Assembly: GCF_900086705.1 (NCBI RefSeq)
Contig: NZ_LT575483.1
Coordinates: forward strand, 1,569,534-1,633,533
Length of the DNA stretch: 64,000 nt
From: Massilibacillus massiliensis
GTDB lineage: Bacteria > Bacillota > Negativicutes > FLKF01
Direction: 5' to 3'
Under the pieces are notes generated by a model, which had not been told where the DNA came from, made no database searches, and saw only the letters and a program-made list of their open reading frames with translations. Shown in pieces: positions 26,830 to 35,299 of this stretch. Positions within the stretch are counted from its first letter, which is position 1. The number at the start of each line of letters is the position of its first letter. The translations under genes and the position numbers were made by a program.

Positions 26830-27009
26830 TTAAGGTAAGACCGCCGTAACTGCCGTAATCGCTCGACCTATCGCAGCAGACAGCGCTCCACCATTAGTAA
26901 AAGATACTGCAACAATTGCGACAAATGCAAGAATAACCGCATACTCCACCATACCCTGTCCTTTTTCTCCTAAATAGCTATCCTTAAAAATTTTCCAATA
27001 CATTAACAT
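26830..27009 (-). CDS. flp: Flp-type major pilin
   Basis: A protein of 59 aa. The start follows GAGGAGG by 7 nt. The class IVb prepilin motif is clear: ...YLGEKG/QGMVEYAVILAFVA, with cleavage after Gly17 and Glu/Tyr at positions +5 and +6 of the mature pilin, then a hydrophobic helix. Mature length about 42 residues. It is the structural subunit of the Tad pilus, placed between tadB and tadE and followed by an attenuator. Confidence 0.93.
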   Translation of the reverse strand: MLMYWKIFKDSYLGEKGQGMVEYAVILAFVAIVAVSFTNGGALSAAIGRAITAVTAVLP

Positions 27010-27052
27010 AATAATTCCTCCTCATTAAAATATATGTAAAAACCTTATGGTT

Positions 27053-28015
27053 TTAAACATCTAATGTAACAATCCTTCGAATGATCAAAAACCCGATTAC
27101 CTCAGAAACCAAAGCGCCAACTATCATCATCTGCCCCATTGGCTCATCAAATAGCGGCTTTAAATATCCAGGATTAATAATTGACAATATTACACCAACA
27201 CCAATTGGCAAAGCGCCCAATACCCAACTAGAAAGACGCCCCTGTGCCGTGAGTGTCTTAATCTCTCGCTTCATTTTAATTCTCTCATTGATCGTCTGAG
27301 AAATCGTATCAAGAATCTGTGCTAAATTGCCGCCGACTTGTCGTTGAATCAGTACAGCAGTCACGACTAAATCTAGATCTGAACTTTGGACACGCTTGCC
27401 CATATTGAGCAGTGCTGTTTCCACGTCCGCGCCGAGGCGAATCTCGGCAAGTACCTTAAAAAATTCTAAAGAAATCGGCGGCTTCATCTCTTTACCAATC
27501 AGATCCATCGCCTGTAAAAAGCTGAATCCCGATCGCATCGCATTTGACATCATCGTCAGGGCATCGCCAAGCTGATTATTAAATTCTATTTGTCGCCGCG
27601 CAATTCGTATGCGCAAATATAAAAATCCGCCGAAGAAAACTACTAAACCAACAATGCCCGCTTGCAAAGCTTTCAATGTAATCATCAATACCATAAGCGC
27701 TGCCAGCAAACCTGCCCCTATAACCAAGACCAAAAATTCCGAAGCCAAGAGCGGCAGTCCGGCTTGCTGCATTTTAATTTCAAGCGATTTTGTCTGCGGA
27801 ATTCCACGAATTTTCAATCCCAAATATCGAATGAACTTCATAAAATTCTCTAGCGAATCAGATTTGCCATCGTTATAAGATTTGGTTTGCATCGGTTCAG
27901 CATAAAGCCGTACCTTACGGCTAAGCTTTTTTCTACTGCGTGTAAAATACTCAATTAACAGTAAGAACACGATAAATACCAGCATTCCACTGAATAAAGC
28001 TACTAGTAACAGCAT
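27053..28015 (-). CDS. tadB: Tad pilus inner-membrane platform protein TadB
   Basis: A protein of 320 aa. N-terminal helix (MLLLVALFSGMLVFIVFLLL), two central helices and a T2SSF domain with NQLGDALTMMSNAMRSGFSF and IQRQVGGNLAQILDTISQTI. C-terminal helices end near GFLIIRRIVTLDV. It partners TadC. Here tadB precedes flp, tadE and tadA, while tadC follows tadA; many tad loci instead read tadA-tadB-tadC without interruption. Confidence 0.92.
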   Translation of the reverse strand: MLLLVALFSGMLVFIVFLLLIEYFTRSRKKLSRKVRLYAEPMQTKSYNDGKSDSLENFMKFIRYLGLKIRGIPQTKSLEIKMQQAGLPLLASEFLVLVIGAGLLAALMVLMITLKALQAGIVGLVVFFGGFLYLRIRIARRQIEFNNQLGDALTMMSNAMRSGFSFLQAMDLIGKEMKPPISLEFFKVLAEIRLGADVETALLNMGKRVQSSDLDLVVTAVLIQRQVGGNLAQILDTISQTINERIKMKREIKTLTAQGRLSSWVLGALPIGVGVILSIINPGYLKPLFDEPMGQMMIVGALVSEVIGFLIIRRIVTLDV

Positions 28016-28017
28016 AA

Positions 28018-29139
28018 CTATCCCACCTTATAGTGGCGATTGCTAATTTGCTCGGCGAGCAGCTCAATGCTCTGCACCAAAGGAGACTCCGGATGGATAT
28101 CTACCGCCATTCGTCCATTATTTGCTGCGGCAGAAACCAGCAGATATGCATTGGGAACAATTGTACAAATCGGATATTGTAATCGAAGCTCCAGGCATTT
28201 TTTTGCTTCTTGATTGCACGGCTCTACCCGCGTAAAAACCGTCTGTACTCTTTGCTGATAATCTGGCCAGGTTTGAAAAACATCCAATGCGCGTTTCATA
28301 TGCTGCACCTCAAAGCCTTCTCCCACCATCGAAACGAGATAAACCGTATTTGCCGCCTCCGCTGCCGCAATTGAAATAGGATTAAACGCCGGTGGTACAT
28401 CGATCAAAACATAACGAAACAAGCTCTTTGCCATTTCTAACAGTTCGGTAAACGCTTTAGGGCTAACGTTTTCAGCAAGTTCGGGGCGCTTTGTACCGCA
28501 AAGCACTCGAACATTATCCGCAATCGGCATAAAATAAGAATTCAACGTAATTGGTGATAGAAAATTAATATCTCTGACTGCTTCTACGATCGTACTTTGC
28601 GGCTCCAGATTGAAAAAGACTGCCATATCACCAAATTGTAAATCGGCATCAATGATCGCAACCGTTTGTTCCGTCTTGCGTGCTAACGCCATCGCCAAAT
28701 TCGCAATCAACGTTGTTTTTCCGCTTTTTCCTTTTGGACTAAAAAATGTCAACACATCGCTCAGCATTCCCATACCACTTTTGCCAAAAGTATTCACCGC
28801 TGCCAGCAATTCCTCACTCGTGAATGGCTTGATCAGATACCCCTTCGCACCTGTTTTCACCACTGCACTCGCTGCCTCTGCATTCCAGCGGTTGCTGATG
28901 CATAAAATGCCGGCTTGGGGAAATGCCCGAACAAAATCCCGAACCAGTTGGATATTTTCTGCTACATCAATGTCCAGCAGTACTAAATTCGGTACAAATA
29001 CGCCGCCCTGCCCCAAAGCCTCACGTGGATCCTGATGCCGAAAAACCAGTTGAAAGCCTTTTGTATTCCGTACTACACTAGACAAGCGTTCCATCATAAT
29101 ACGATTTTGTTCAATCAATAAAACGCGATATTCCTGCAT
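28018..29139 (-). CDS. tadZ: TadZ/CpaE-like ATPase with receiver domain
   Basis: A protein of 373 aa. Residues 1-120 form an atypical receiver domain: the phospho-acceptor-like Asp is in NLVLLDIDVAENI and the conserved Lys in KGYLIKPFTSEEL. Residues about 130-373 are a ParA/MinD ATPase with the deviant Walker A FFSPKGKSGKTTLIANLA and IIDADLQFGDMAVFF. TadZ-type proteins localise the Tad machine to a site in the cell. It is 2 nt from tadB. A second ATPase of this family is encoded immediately upstream. Confidence 0.88.
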   Translation of the reverse strand: MQEYRVLLIEQNRIMMERLSSVVRNTKGFQLVFRHQDPREALGQGGVFVPNLVLLDIDVAENIQLVRDFVRAFPQAGILCISNRWNAEAASAVVKTGAKGYLIKPFTSEELLAAVNTFGKSGMGMLSDVLTFFSPKGKSGKTTLIANLAMALARKTEQTVAIIDADLQFGDMAVFFNLEPQSTIVEAVRDINFLSPITLNSYFMPIADNVRVLCGTKRPELAENVSPKAFTELLEMAKSLFRYVLIDVPPAFNPISIAAAEAANTVYLVSMVGEGFEVQHMKRALDVFQTWPDYQQRVQTVFTRVEPCNQEAKKCLELRLQYPICTIVPNAYLLVSAAANNGRMAVDIHPESPLVQSIELLAEQISNRHYKVG

Positions 29140-29159
29140 CTTGCTTTGCTCCTTTCCCG

Positions 29160-29978
29160 TTATGATTTAAATAAGCACTTCATCCACGAGGATACAGAAT
29201 CATTCTTTGCCCCTTCTTCTGTTGCTCGATTGGTATATTTAGCAATCAGCTCCTGCATGCTCCGCCCAAGTTCGCTGCGCGCATCATCCAAAACAATCGG
29301 TATCCCTTTATGGATAGACTCAATTGCTGTCGAAAAATTATTAGGTAACACATGATAAAACCGTTCTTCTAATAACTGCTCAACATCTTGCAATTCAATA
29401 TGTGTTTTTGAATTGCTGCGATTTAGAATAAAACGAATCTTATTTTTTTCATAACCGATACTGCGCATCGTGTCATAGCCGACCTTCATATTCTTAATCG
29501 TCGGAATAAAATCAACAATACCGACAAAGGTAATCACCGTGCTAAGATCCATCATTGCCAAATTCAGATCACTGAAGGCAGCCGTTGTATCTAAAACAAT
29601 ATAATCATATGCACTGCGTAAGTTCGCAATTACGGCAGCTACGGCCTGTGTAGAGAAATTATACGCCTGTTCTAAATAGAGCGGTGCCGCCATAACAGAA
29701 AAGGTTACATCTTGATACTGATACGATATCGTATAACGCTCTGCCGAAAAATTTTCTTGGCTGCTTTGCACAGCAGCCTGTGCATCATAAATCGTTTTAT
29801 CCGGCGTTAACTGCAAATAGTTGCAGACATCACCAAACTGCATATCCAAGTCTACAACACAAACTTTGTAGCCATCTTTCGCCAATTCAGTTGCCATATT
29901 GACACTCAATAAAGTTTTCCCCACAGCAGAAGCCGTACTGAATACCATAAGAATAATTCCATTTTTCATTTCTTCCAT
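29160..29978 (-). CDS. Second ParA/TadZ-like ATPase without receiver domain
   Basis: A protein of about 272 aa of the MinD/ParA family, close in layout to the ATPase half of the neighbouring TadZ: VVDLDMQFGDVCNYLQLTPD matches IIDADLQFGDMAVFF there. Its P-loop is FSTASAVGKTLLSVNMA. This keeps GKT but lacks the signature Lys of the KGGxGKT form, so ATP hydrolysis or dimerisation may differ. Probably a partner of TadZ in placing the pilus. The start is uncertain between 29981 (GTG) and 29978 (ATG). Confidence 0.83.
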   Translation of the reverse strand: MEEMKNGIILMVFSTASAVGKTLLSVNMATELAKDGYKVCVVDLDMQFGDVCNYLQLTPDKTIYDAQAAVQSSQENFSAERYTISYQYQDVTFSVMAAPLYLEQAYNFSTQAVAAVIANLRSAYDYIVLDTTAAFSDLNLAMMDLSTVITFVGIVDFIPTIKNMKVGYDTMRSIGYEKNKIRFILNRSNSKTHIELQDVEQLLEERFYHVLPNNFSTAIESIHKGIPIVLDDARSELGRSMQELIAKYTNRATEEGAKNDSVSSWMKCLFKS

Positions 29979-30002
29979 CACGTCTTATCTCACCACGCTT
30001 TA

Positions 30003-31289
30003 TTACTTCTTCTCCGAGTCTGCCTTCGCTGGCTCATCTTTTGCGCCTTCCAGCATTTTTTTCATTTCATCCGACATCTTAACGGGTGTTGTTTCGTCTA
30101 CTAGTGTCGGTGTAACCAAAATGATAATTTCTTTTCGCTCTTTTGAAGTCGTCGTCGAGCGAAAGAAACGTCCTATAATCGGCAAATCTCCTAAGAACGG
30201 AAATTTCATGACTTGTTTGCCGTCTTCGGAACTAATCAACCCACCAATCGCCATCATGCTTCCAGAGGATAAATGTATGACAGTTTCCGCTTTACGAGAT
30301 TTTAACGCCGGAATAGATAACCCACTACTTAAATTGATCGCCGCTGACGATGCACTATCAAGCGTACTGACCTCGGCGGTCACCTTACTCGTAATCTTGC
30401 TCTGTTCATCAACAGTTGGCTCAATATTAAGCTTAATTCCATACTCACGCCATTCCACTGTTAATTGACCATCAGAATTACTGATCGGAATCGGCATTTC
30501 ACCACCGATTAAAATATTTGCCTTCTCTCCGCTCATCGTAACCATGCTCGGCTGTGAAAGAATTCTAGCATCACCGTTGGTAATGAGTGCCTGCAACGTT
30601 GCATTGATATCAGCATAGCCGCCCATTTTAGAACTGGAACCATCCCGCGAGTTTGAAAAGGTCTGACCAAAACCAAAAATACCTGTCGTACCGATTGTAA
30701 CAATCCCTGATTCTGAATCAATATCCGATGCATTGGCATATTGAATGCCTAATTTTTTTACCTTATCCGTCGATATCTCTAATATTTTAGCCTCGATTCG
30801 GATCTGCGACGGCGTTGTCATCTCCAGCAAATTCACCACTTTACTGCCATACAGCTCGGCAATCTTCTCCGCACGATTTTTTTCTAACTGATTTTCAACA
30901 AAACCACGTAAAAGAATCTTATCGCCGATTTTTTCGACAACTACGTCTTGATAACCAATCATCTGCTTAATATAAGTCGCAGTTTTCGTATCATATTCTT
31001 GCACGCTGAGCAGATATTCCTGTCGCATACCATTGTTGGTCCATATGTATAAGGTCGTCGTCCCTGGCTTTTTGGCAACAAGCAGCATTTCTGTTGTTGA
31101 AATTACCGTAACATCAGCAATTTCTGGATTCGCAACCGCCACTTGCGTAATCGCATCCCCGGCATTCAGATAAGAAGACTGATTTACCTCCATAAAAAGA
31201 TTCGCCTGTGCCATCACTGCACTCATCATATAAAACATACAACATAAAGAAATGAAAACAATTTTGTATATGCTAATTCTTAAATTCAT
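30003..31289 (-). CDS. cpaC: Outer-membrane secretin RcpA/CpaC
   Basis: A protein of 428 aa with a signal peptide (about 1-28, ending SAVMAQA). N-terminal pilus/secretin domain (LNAGDAITQVAVANPEIADV, about 40-110), a BON-like domain (IGDKILLRGFVENQLEK) and the secretin core (about 170-400: SQPSMVTMSGEKANILIGGE, GGLISSEDGKQVMKFPFLGD). It forms the outer-membrane pore for the Tad pilus, and so is direct evidence for an outer membrane. Second gene of the operon, 12 nt after cpaB. Confidence 0.94.
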   Translation of the reverse strand: MNLRISIYKIVFISLCCMFYMMSAVMAQANLFMEVNQSSYLNAGDAITQVAVANPEIADVTVISTTEMLLVAKKPGTTTLYIWTNNGMRQEYLLSVQEYDTKTATYIKQMIGYQDVVVEKIGDKILLRGFVENQLEKNRAEKIAELYGSKVVNLLEMTTPSQIRIEAKILEISTDKVKKLGIQYANASDIDSESGIVTIGTTGIFGFGQTFSNSRDGSSSKMGGYADINATLQALITNGDARILSQPSMVTMSGEKANILIGGEMPIPISNSDGQLTVEWREYGIKLNIEPTVDEQSKITSKVTAEVSTLDSASSAAINLSSGLSIPALKSRKAETVIHLSSGSMMAIGGLISSEDGKQVMKFPFLGDLPIIGRFFRSTTTSKERKEIIILVTPTLVDETTPVKMSDEMKKMLEGAKDEPAKADSEKK

Positions 31290-31301
31290 ATGCGTTTCCC
31301 C

Positions 31302-32249
31302 TTATTTTACTTGTACTGTATCCGCCGCATTTCCACGAATCACAGTGATTTGATGAGAACTTTTAACAGCATCTCCACGTGGCGGTTCTATCGCCAGAGG
31401 TGCTGCTTGCGCTTGCATTCGATCCGGATAAGCAGACCGTGGCACATTTTCAGTAACACTGCTTGCCGTTTTTTCCGGCTTATCTTCATCTCGTGCAAGC
31501 TGTCGATAAAATTGTCTGTTCATCAAAATAAACGTATTTTTCGGCTTAAAGGGTCTTAATGCCAAATAAATTGTTCCTTGAGACTGCGCTGCCGCAATTT
31601 TCACGACATCTTCAGGAGAGACTGCAATGGTTGCTGTCGTTAACTGCTCTTTTGCATTTTCTTTCTTCCCCTCCGCTACTTCATGCTCTTTATTAATTGC
31701 CAGCAACAAAATATTTTGCAGGAGGATTTCTCCAGATATTGTATTCTTACTCAATTTATCACTAATCAGCATGATATCCACATAATCGCCCGGTTTTGCA
31801 AAGCCTGAAACACCGGTAATATCTGTAACCGGAATGGAAATCGCTCGTTTATCATCAGGAATGGCACCGATAAAGCCCTCCATTTTACGATTAGAAAATA
31901 ATTTTTGTTCTGTCAGAACATCCCCCTGTAAGATTCTAAATTTCGCTACTTTGCCAATTACAGAGCTAAGATCGATGATTGCATCTGCCTGCATCACATC
32001 TGCTGGCAGATGTACGACCTTCAGCATATCTTCTCGTATTATGGTTCGTTCCGGAATATCCACAGTCGCTACAATCACGGTTCTCAAGGTTTGGGATTTT
32101 TGTACAGGTTCTGCCTCCTTGCCTGCTAGATATAAATAAATTACGATAGTTACAATGATACTTGTGACAAAAGCCAACAGGAGTAACTGCTTTGATGTCA
32201 TCTTTTCTAGTTTTTCCGTGAAATTTCTCGGTAGTTCAGGTAAATTCAA
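31302..32249 (-). CDS. cpaB: Tad pilus assembly protein CpaB/RcpC
   Basis: A protein of 315 aa. N-terminal membrane anchor (SKQLLLLAFVTSIIVTIVIY, about 19-40). SAF domain (TVDIPERTIIREDMLKVVHL, about 68-125) and the RcpC domain (DKRAISIPVTDITGVSGFAK, GDYVDIMLISDK). It is a periplasmic partner of the secretin. First gene of the tad operon, downstream of the c-di-GMP riboswitch. Confidence 0.92.
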   Translation of the reverse strand: MNLPELPRNFTEKLEKMTSKQLLLLAFVTSIIVTIVIYLYLAGKEAEPVQKSQTLRTVIVATVDIPERTIIREDMLKVVHLPADVMQADAIIDLSSVIGKVAKFRILQGDVLTEQKLFSNRKMEGFIGAIPDDKRAISIPVTDITGVSGFAKPGDYVDIMLISDKLSKNTISGEILLQNILLLAINKEHEVAEGKKENAKEQLTTATIAVSPEDVVKIAAAQSQGTIYLALRPFKPKNTFILMNRQFYRQLARDEDKPEKTASSVTENVPRSAYPDRMQAQAAPLAIEPPRGDAVKSSHQITVIRGNAADTVQVK

Positions 32250-32382
32250 CGTACATCCTCCCGTTCAAAATACACATAAATTTATAATAAATTCCGTCCT
32301 CGCCCTAAATAAAATTACATATTTTTACAATATGTGCAAGTAAAAAAACCTGATTACATAAAAAGATACAAAAACTTGTACA

Positions 32383-32470
32383 CATCGTATTATGCAACCA
32401 GGCAGTCATAGAATAGATCTTTAGACCCACGGCTTTGCGTCCCCACCTTTCGATAAGTTTGCTAACTGTT
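32383..32470 (-). promoter_or_regulatory. Cyclic-di-GMP-I (GEMM-I) riboswitch
   Basis: On the minus strand: GCAAACTTATCGAAAGGTGG, then GGACGCAAAGCCGTGGGTCT and AAAG, an intervening variable arm, then ATGACTGCCTGGTTGCAT. These are the class I landmarks: GNRA-capped P2 (CGAAAG), GGGACGCAAAGCC core, and the CCTGG tetraloop receptor followed by TTGC. It lies in the leader of cpaB, about 130 nt before its start. A short GTACAA/TTGTAT hairpin with a T run (about 32366-32382) follows and may be the expression platform. Confidence 0.93.
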
Positions 32471-32760
32471 TTATCAATATGAAAATTTCCAAATTTTATT
32501 AGATAAATTGTTTGTTAATAAAATAATACATCATTGCCTATAAACAAACAAGTACTTAAAAGTTAAAAAAATGTTAAAAAATTCATTTATTTACAAGCTC
32601 ATAAATAGTAAAATATCCCAATATGCTTGAAAACGTTAGAACTAACTTTGTTTAAGTTACAATTTTAAATTTAAATTTTTATTTCAAAATGAATCTTTAG
32701 TCCTAATTTTATTGCAGTATTATTTTAGATTATAATATAGTAAAAAGGAGCTTTACTTTT
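32471..32760. other. Divergent intergenic region upstream of tad operon and tadV
   Basis: Very AT-rich, no gene. It must carry the promoter of the riboswitch-led tad operon (minus) and that of tadV (plus), for which TTTTAGATTATAATATAG at about 32723-32740 offers a TATAAT-like -10. Confidence 0.45.
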
Positions 32761-32780
32761 ATGCAAAGGCGGCGTTATAA

Positions 32781-33428
32781 ATGATAGAAATTATCTCTTT
32801 CTTACTCATGTTCCTTACTTTTTTTAGCTTCGTTTATTTGATAAGTCATATATCCTCTGTAGCTATGCAGCAATATTTAAACAGTGCGTCAGCCATTTTG
32901 AACGCTCCAGCAAAATTAGTCCATACACCAAATATTCGAACCTATTATTTTTTATTTTGTTTACTTCCGCTCTATGGATTCGCCGTTTATCGAGCACTGA
33001 CTCCAATAGAACTGATCGGTAATTGGATTTTTATTACCTTCATGATATTTATCAGTATTATGGACTTTGAGCAACAAGTCATTTTAGACAAAGTTCTCGT
33101 TCTAATATGTTTGTTTGCTTTTCTTTTCACGCCTTTTTTAGAAGCAAGTCTTTTAAATCGATTGCTTGCAGCAGTTTTGGGCAGTGGAGTTCTGCTATTC
33201 CTTGCTATCTTAACTAAAGGCGCAATTGGTGGTGGCGATATCAAGCTGTTATTTATCTTAGGCCTATGGCTCGGCATAGATAAATTGCTGCTAACTTTGT
33301 TGTACGGATTCATTGCCGGCGGGATTGTAAGTGGGATTCTGCTGCTGCTTAAAATGAAAATGCGGCATGATAAGATTGCTTATGGGCCATATTTTGCTTT
33401 AAGTGCAATTTATTTGTTTTTATCTTAG
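32781..33428 (+). CDS. tadV: Prepilin peptidase TadV (A24 family)
   Basis: A protein of 215 aa and highly hydrophobic, with about six membrane helices. The two aspartates of A24 peptidases are in FISIMDFEQQVILDK and KGAIGGGDIKLLFILGLWLG (GxGD-type motif). It processes Flp and TadE prepilins at the inner membrane. Reads divergently from the main tad operon. A tiny upstream frame, ATG at 32761, seven codons (MQRRRYK) with its own AAGGAG, ends in TGA overlapping this ATG, so translation may be coupled. Confidence 0.88.
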   Translation: MIEIISFLLMFLTFFSFVYLISHISSVAMQQYLNSASAILNAPAKLVHTPNIRTYYFLFCLLPLYGFAVYRALTPIELIGNWIFITFMIFISIMDFEQQVILDKVLVLICLFAFLFTPFLEASLLNRLLAAVLGSGVLLFLAILTKGAIGGGDIKLLFILGLWLGIDKLLLTLLYGFIAGGIVSGILLLLKMKMRHDKIAYGPYFALSAIYLFLS

Positions 33429-33485
33429 AAAGTCAATTGCTAGTAAGTAAATTTTCCCAGAAAATGTCGAGGACGCAAAGAAAAA

Positions 33486-33508
33486 CTGCCACACGTTTAG
33501 TGTGGCAG
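33486..33508 (-). terminator. Terminator between convergent tadV and AraC-type gene
   Basis: The 9-bp stem CTGCCACAC/GTGTGGCAG is followed on the minus strand by TTTTTC. It resembles the CTGCCGCAT hairpin of the composite repeats but stands alone here. Confidence 0.7.
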
Positions 33509-33711
33509 CCCATCATAATCTCAATGATTATATTGATCTCAAAGTATCACTGCGTCATACAACATTTATTTCGTTACTCCTCTACAAGGTATCCAATCGA
33601 GTTTCAAACTTTGTTCGTCCTTGTCAAATACAGCCTTCATCTCATTCAACGTAACAGCCCGATTAGCTAATTGGGTTGACAGCTCCACACTTCTAAAAAA
33701 TTTAGAACACC
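33509..33711. other. Gap between tadV and the AraC-type gene
   Basis: On the minus strand a frame from about 33667 to 33548 (GTG start, ELSTQLANRAVTLNEMK...) is open for some 40 codons. It lacks a ribosome site and a recognised family, and could be a gene remnant. Nothing else is seen. Confidence 0.3.
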
Positions 33712-34566
33712 TTACTTTTTGATAGGAATCCAAATTTCGCACCTATACTCCGGTGAATCTATGTCGCCTGGTGGATAGACTTCAATCTCAGGTGCACAAT
33801 CATGTTCATATCCAGTCGCAGGCAGCCACTCTGTAAATATCCTTCGAGTAAGCGATTGTATTGCATCCGGTAATACACCGACCGATTCAAAAACAGCCCA
33901 AGTTGCCGATGGTATGGTTTCCGAAAGATATCCATCTGGAAGAGGCTCTTTTAGATTTTCCACTGCAATCATATACATAAATTCATTTTTATTTATATGA
34001 AAATCTTTACATATACCTAAAACACCCCATTTTCCAGCTTTAGAGGCAAGCCATTCACACGTTCCATCTTCCATACATTCGTGCCAAAATTCAGGTATCT
34101 GTTTAAAGTTCTCTCCATTTAGCATAGATATTTTTCTTTGTTTACCAACTACCGTGAAACTTTCTTTCTCACCAATTTTATAATTCATATTTTTATCCCC
34201 TTTTATCGAAATATGAAAAGAGAGTTTTGGATATGCTTTGAGGTATACCCCCGGCTTTCGTGCTGCCGTGGGACTCATTCCATACATTTTTCCGAAAGCT
34301 TTGGCAAATGCTTCTGGTGTTTCATATCCGTATTTATAAGCCACATTGATCACCTTCTCACCAAATATAAGGTCTTGTGCCGCAAGCGTCAATCTTCTTC
34401 GACGTATGTATTCAGCTACCGTAATACCAGTTATCATATGGTACATACGTTGAAAGTGAAACGGAGACGATAAAGCAATTTCTGCAACCTTCTCAATATC
34501 AAGTTTCTCCGTAATATTTTCCTCAAGATACTCTATTGCCGCATTCATTCCATCAAGCCAATCCAT
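33712..34566 (-). CDS. AraC-family regulator with GyrI-like effector domain
   Basis: A protein of 284 aa. Two AraC helix-turn-helix motifs in residues 1-105 (LDIEKVAEIALSSPFHFQRM; VAYKYGYETPEAFAKAFGKM) are followed by a GyrI/SOUL-like ligand-binding domain (about 125-284, ending YRCEIWIPIKK). This architecture matches Rob/BltR-like regulators that sense small hydrophobic compounds. Ribosome site GGGAGGAGAGAACTT. It stands alone, so the target is unknown. Confidence 0.9.
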   Translation of the reverse strand: MDWLDGMNAAIEYLEENITEKLDIEKVAEIALSSPFHFQRMYHMITGITVAEYIRRRRLTLAAQDLIFGEKVINVAYKYGYETPEAFAKAFGKMYGMSPTAARKPGVYLKAYPKLSFHISIKGDKNMNYKIGEKESFTVVGKQRKISMLNGENFKQIPEFWHECMEDGTCEWLASKAGKWGVLGICKDFHINKNEFMYMIAVENLKEPLPDGYLSETIPSATWAVFESVGVLPDAIQSLTRRIFTEWLPATGYEHDCAPEIEVYPPGDIDSPEYRCEIWIPIKK

Positions 34567-34833
34567 AAGTTCTCTCCTCCCTTTATATTGTAAATAAAAA
34601 ATATAAATTCATCCTGTTTTTAAATGCTCTTTGATGACAGAATTAAACTTCTTTAACAGCAAACACCGGTTTGATCTTGCAGGTATTCTTCTTATTATTG
34701 AAGCCACTACTCTTAAAATCAAAAGTGCTTTCATAATCTATCATCGATAAAAATAAATAGTAAATTTTACTTTAAGAAGATTATAACATTAAAAATTCAT
34801 CTCATTAAATTTAATACGCCCAATAAAAAAACC
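34567..34833. other. Intergenic region upstream of the AraC-type gene
   Basis: AT-rich, no gene seen. Presumably holds the promoter of the AraC-type regulator. It ends where repeat copy D begins. Confidence 0.4.
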
Positions 34834-35280
34834 GGTCCTTTTGGCATTGCCCAAAAGAACGAAAAGGCTAGGCCTCAAGCCTTCAAAATACTTGAAAAAT
34901 GATCGGCTTACTAAAATTCGCAAACTCACTTCGTTCAGACAAGCGAATTTCTTAACGTAAGCCGATCATTTTTCATCCTTCGGAACGTATTTTTCCGGAA
35001 AAGGCCGGGAGAACGAAAACAAAGCAAAAACTGCCACATTAACGTGCGACAGTCAGATGGCACAACAAAGCAACTCATATTCACAAAAGTGAATATGAGT
35101 TGCTAAAATCGGTTCCACTTATAAACTAGTACGAAGATAGGTTGCCGGTTGGCGAGAAGTATTCAGATGCTAGGCGCAACATGGGGATACGAAGGAGTCG
35201 TACTCATGTACGTCGACGAGTAGCACCTTGTTGCAACGACGCAGATGAGTGCTTATCGCCGACCCGCGGCCTATCTGTCC
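34834..35280 (-). repeat. 3'-end composite repeat, copy D (full length)
   Basis: In minus-strand order: 156-bp palindrome (35280-35125), 19 nt after the stop of the ABC binding-protein gene. Then the hairpin AGCAACTCATATTC/GAATATGAGTTGCT, the hairpin CTGTCGCAC/GTGGCAG, and GGCCTTTTCCGGAAAAATAC. The long hairpin follows with stem TGATCGGCTTAC/GTAAGCCGATCA, inner ATTCGC/GCGAAT and apical GAACGAAGTGAG. Last is TTCTTTTGG/CCAAAAGGA. Several stem positions differ from copy E, with the partner base changed to match. Confidence 0.86.
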
Positions 35281-35299
35281 ATATGTCTGTCTATACTAT

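Noticed and set aside
29160-29978. Plasmid or chromosome partition (ParA) locus
   Set aside because: Both ParA-like ATPases lie inside the tad operon between secretin and platform genes, with no ParB or parS; TadZ-type proteins explain them.
33437-33670. 77-codon plus-strand frame after tadV
   Set aside because: It crosses the terminator hairpin at 33486-33508 and has no family resemblance or ribosome site.
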